A DNA stretch of 5,226 nucleotides, taken from an uncultured Eubacteriales bacterium. Lineage in GTDB: Bacteria; Bacillota; Clostridia; Oscillospirales; Butyricicoccaceae. The notes under the pieces are model-generated. The model did not search any database and had not been told where the DNA came from. It worked only from the letters and a program-made list of their open reading frames with translations. The translations under genes were made by a program, and so were the position numbers. Shown here piece after piece: positions 5,195 through 5,226 of the stretch (its first letter is position 1; each line of letters begins with the position of its first letter). Location: contig CAJTUM010000016.1 of NCBI GenBank assembly GCA_910579575.1, positions 1-5,226 on the forward strand, read 5' to 3'.

Positions 5195-5226
5195 ACCCCC
5201 CGATTGGTTCGATTTCCGACGAGTCA

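Overview
The window looks like chromosomal DNA of a moderately GC-rich, low-oxygen member of the Bacillota (Clostridia or Negativicutes type). This rests on three things: a FeoB ferrous-iron transporter followed by a tiny FeoB-associated Cys-rich membrane protein, the der-plsY-gpsA gene order familiar in Firmicutes, and AAGGAGG-type ribosome binding sites. The genus cannot be read from the sequence.

Left part, plus strand (1-1010): the 3' end of feoB, whose start lies outside the window, then the 54-residue FeoB-associated protein, then a perfect 14-bp hairpin with a T tract that closes the iron-uptake operon.

Middle (1011-1516): no intact gene. It holds an AT-rich minus-strand ORF that looks like the orphan C-terminal piece of a SAM-dependent methyltransferase. 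This abuts a very GC-rich block carrying a doubtful 37-codon ORF.

Right part, minus strand (1517-5226), in transcription order: der (ribosome-assembly GTPase), a 616-base gap, plsY (acyl-phosphate:glycerol-3-phosphate acyltransferase) and gpsA (glycerol-3-phosphate dehydrogenase). GpsA makes sn-glycerol-3-phosphate and PlsY acylates it, so the last two form the first committed steps of phospholipid synthesis. They share a transcript driven by a near-consensus promoter at 3297-3325.

The gap between der and plsY is the most interesting stretch. It contains a roughly 185-nt minus-strand sequence that folds into a symmetric rod: long closing stem, large central bubble with a hairpin on its 3' side, and an apical stem-loop at the exact midpoint. 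It ends in an intrinsic terminator and has a weak promoter at the right distance upstream. Shape, size and symmetry resemble 6S RNA, although sequence alone does not prove the family. The plsY promoter lies just downstream of its terminator, which argues for a free-standing RNA gene rather than a leader of plsY.
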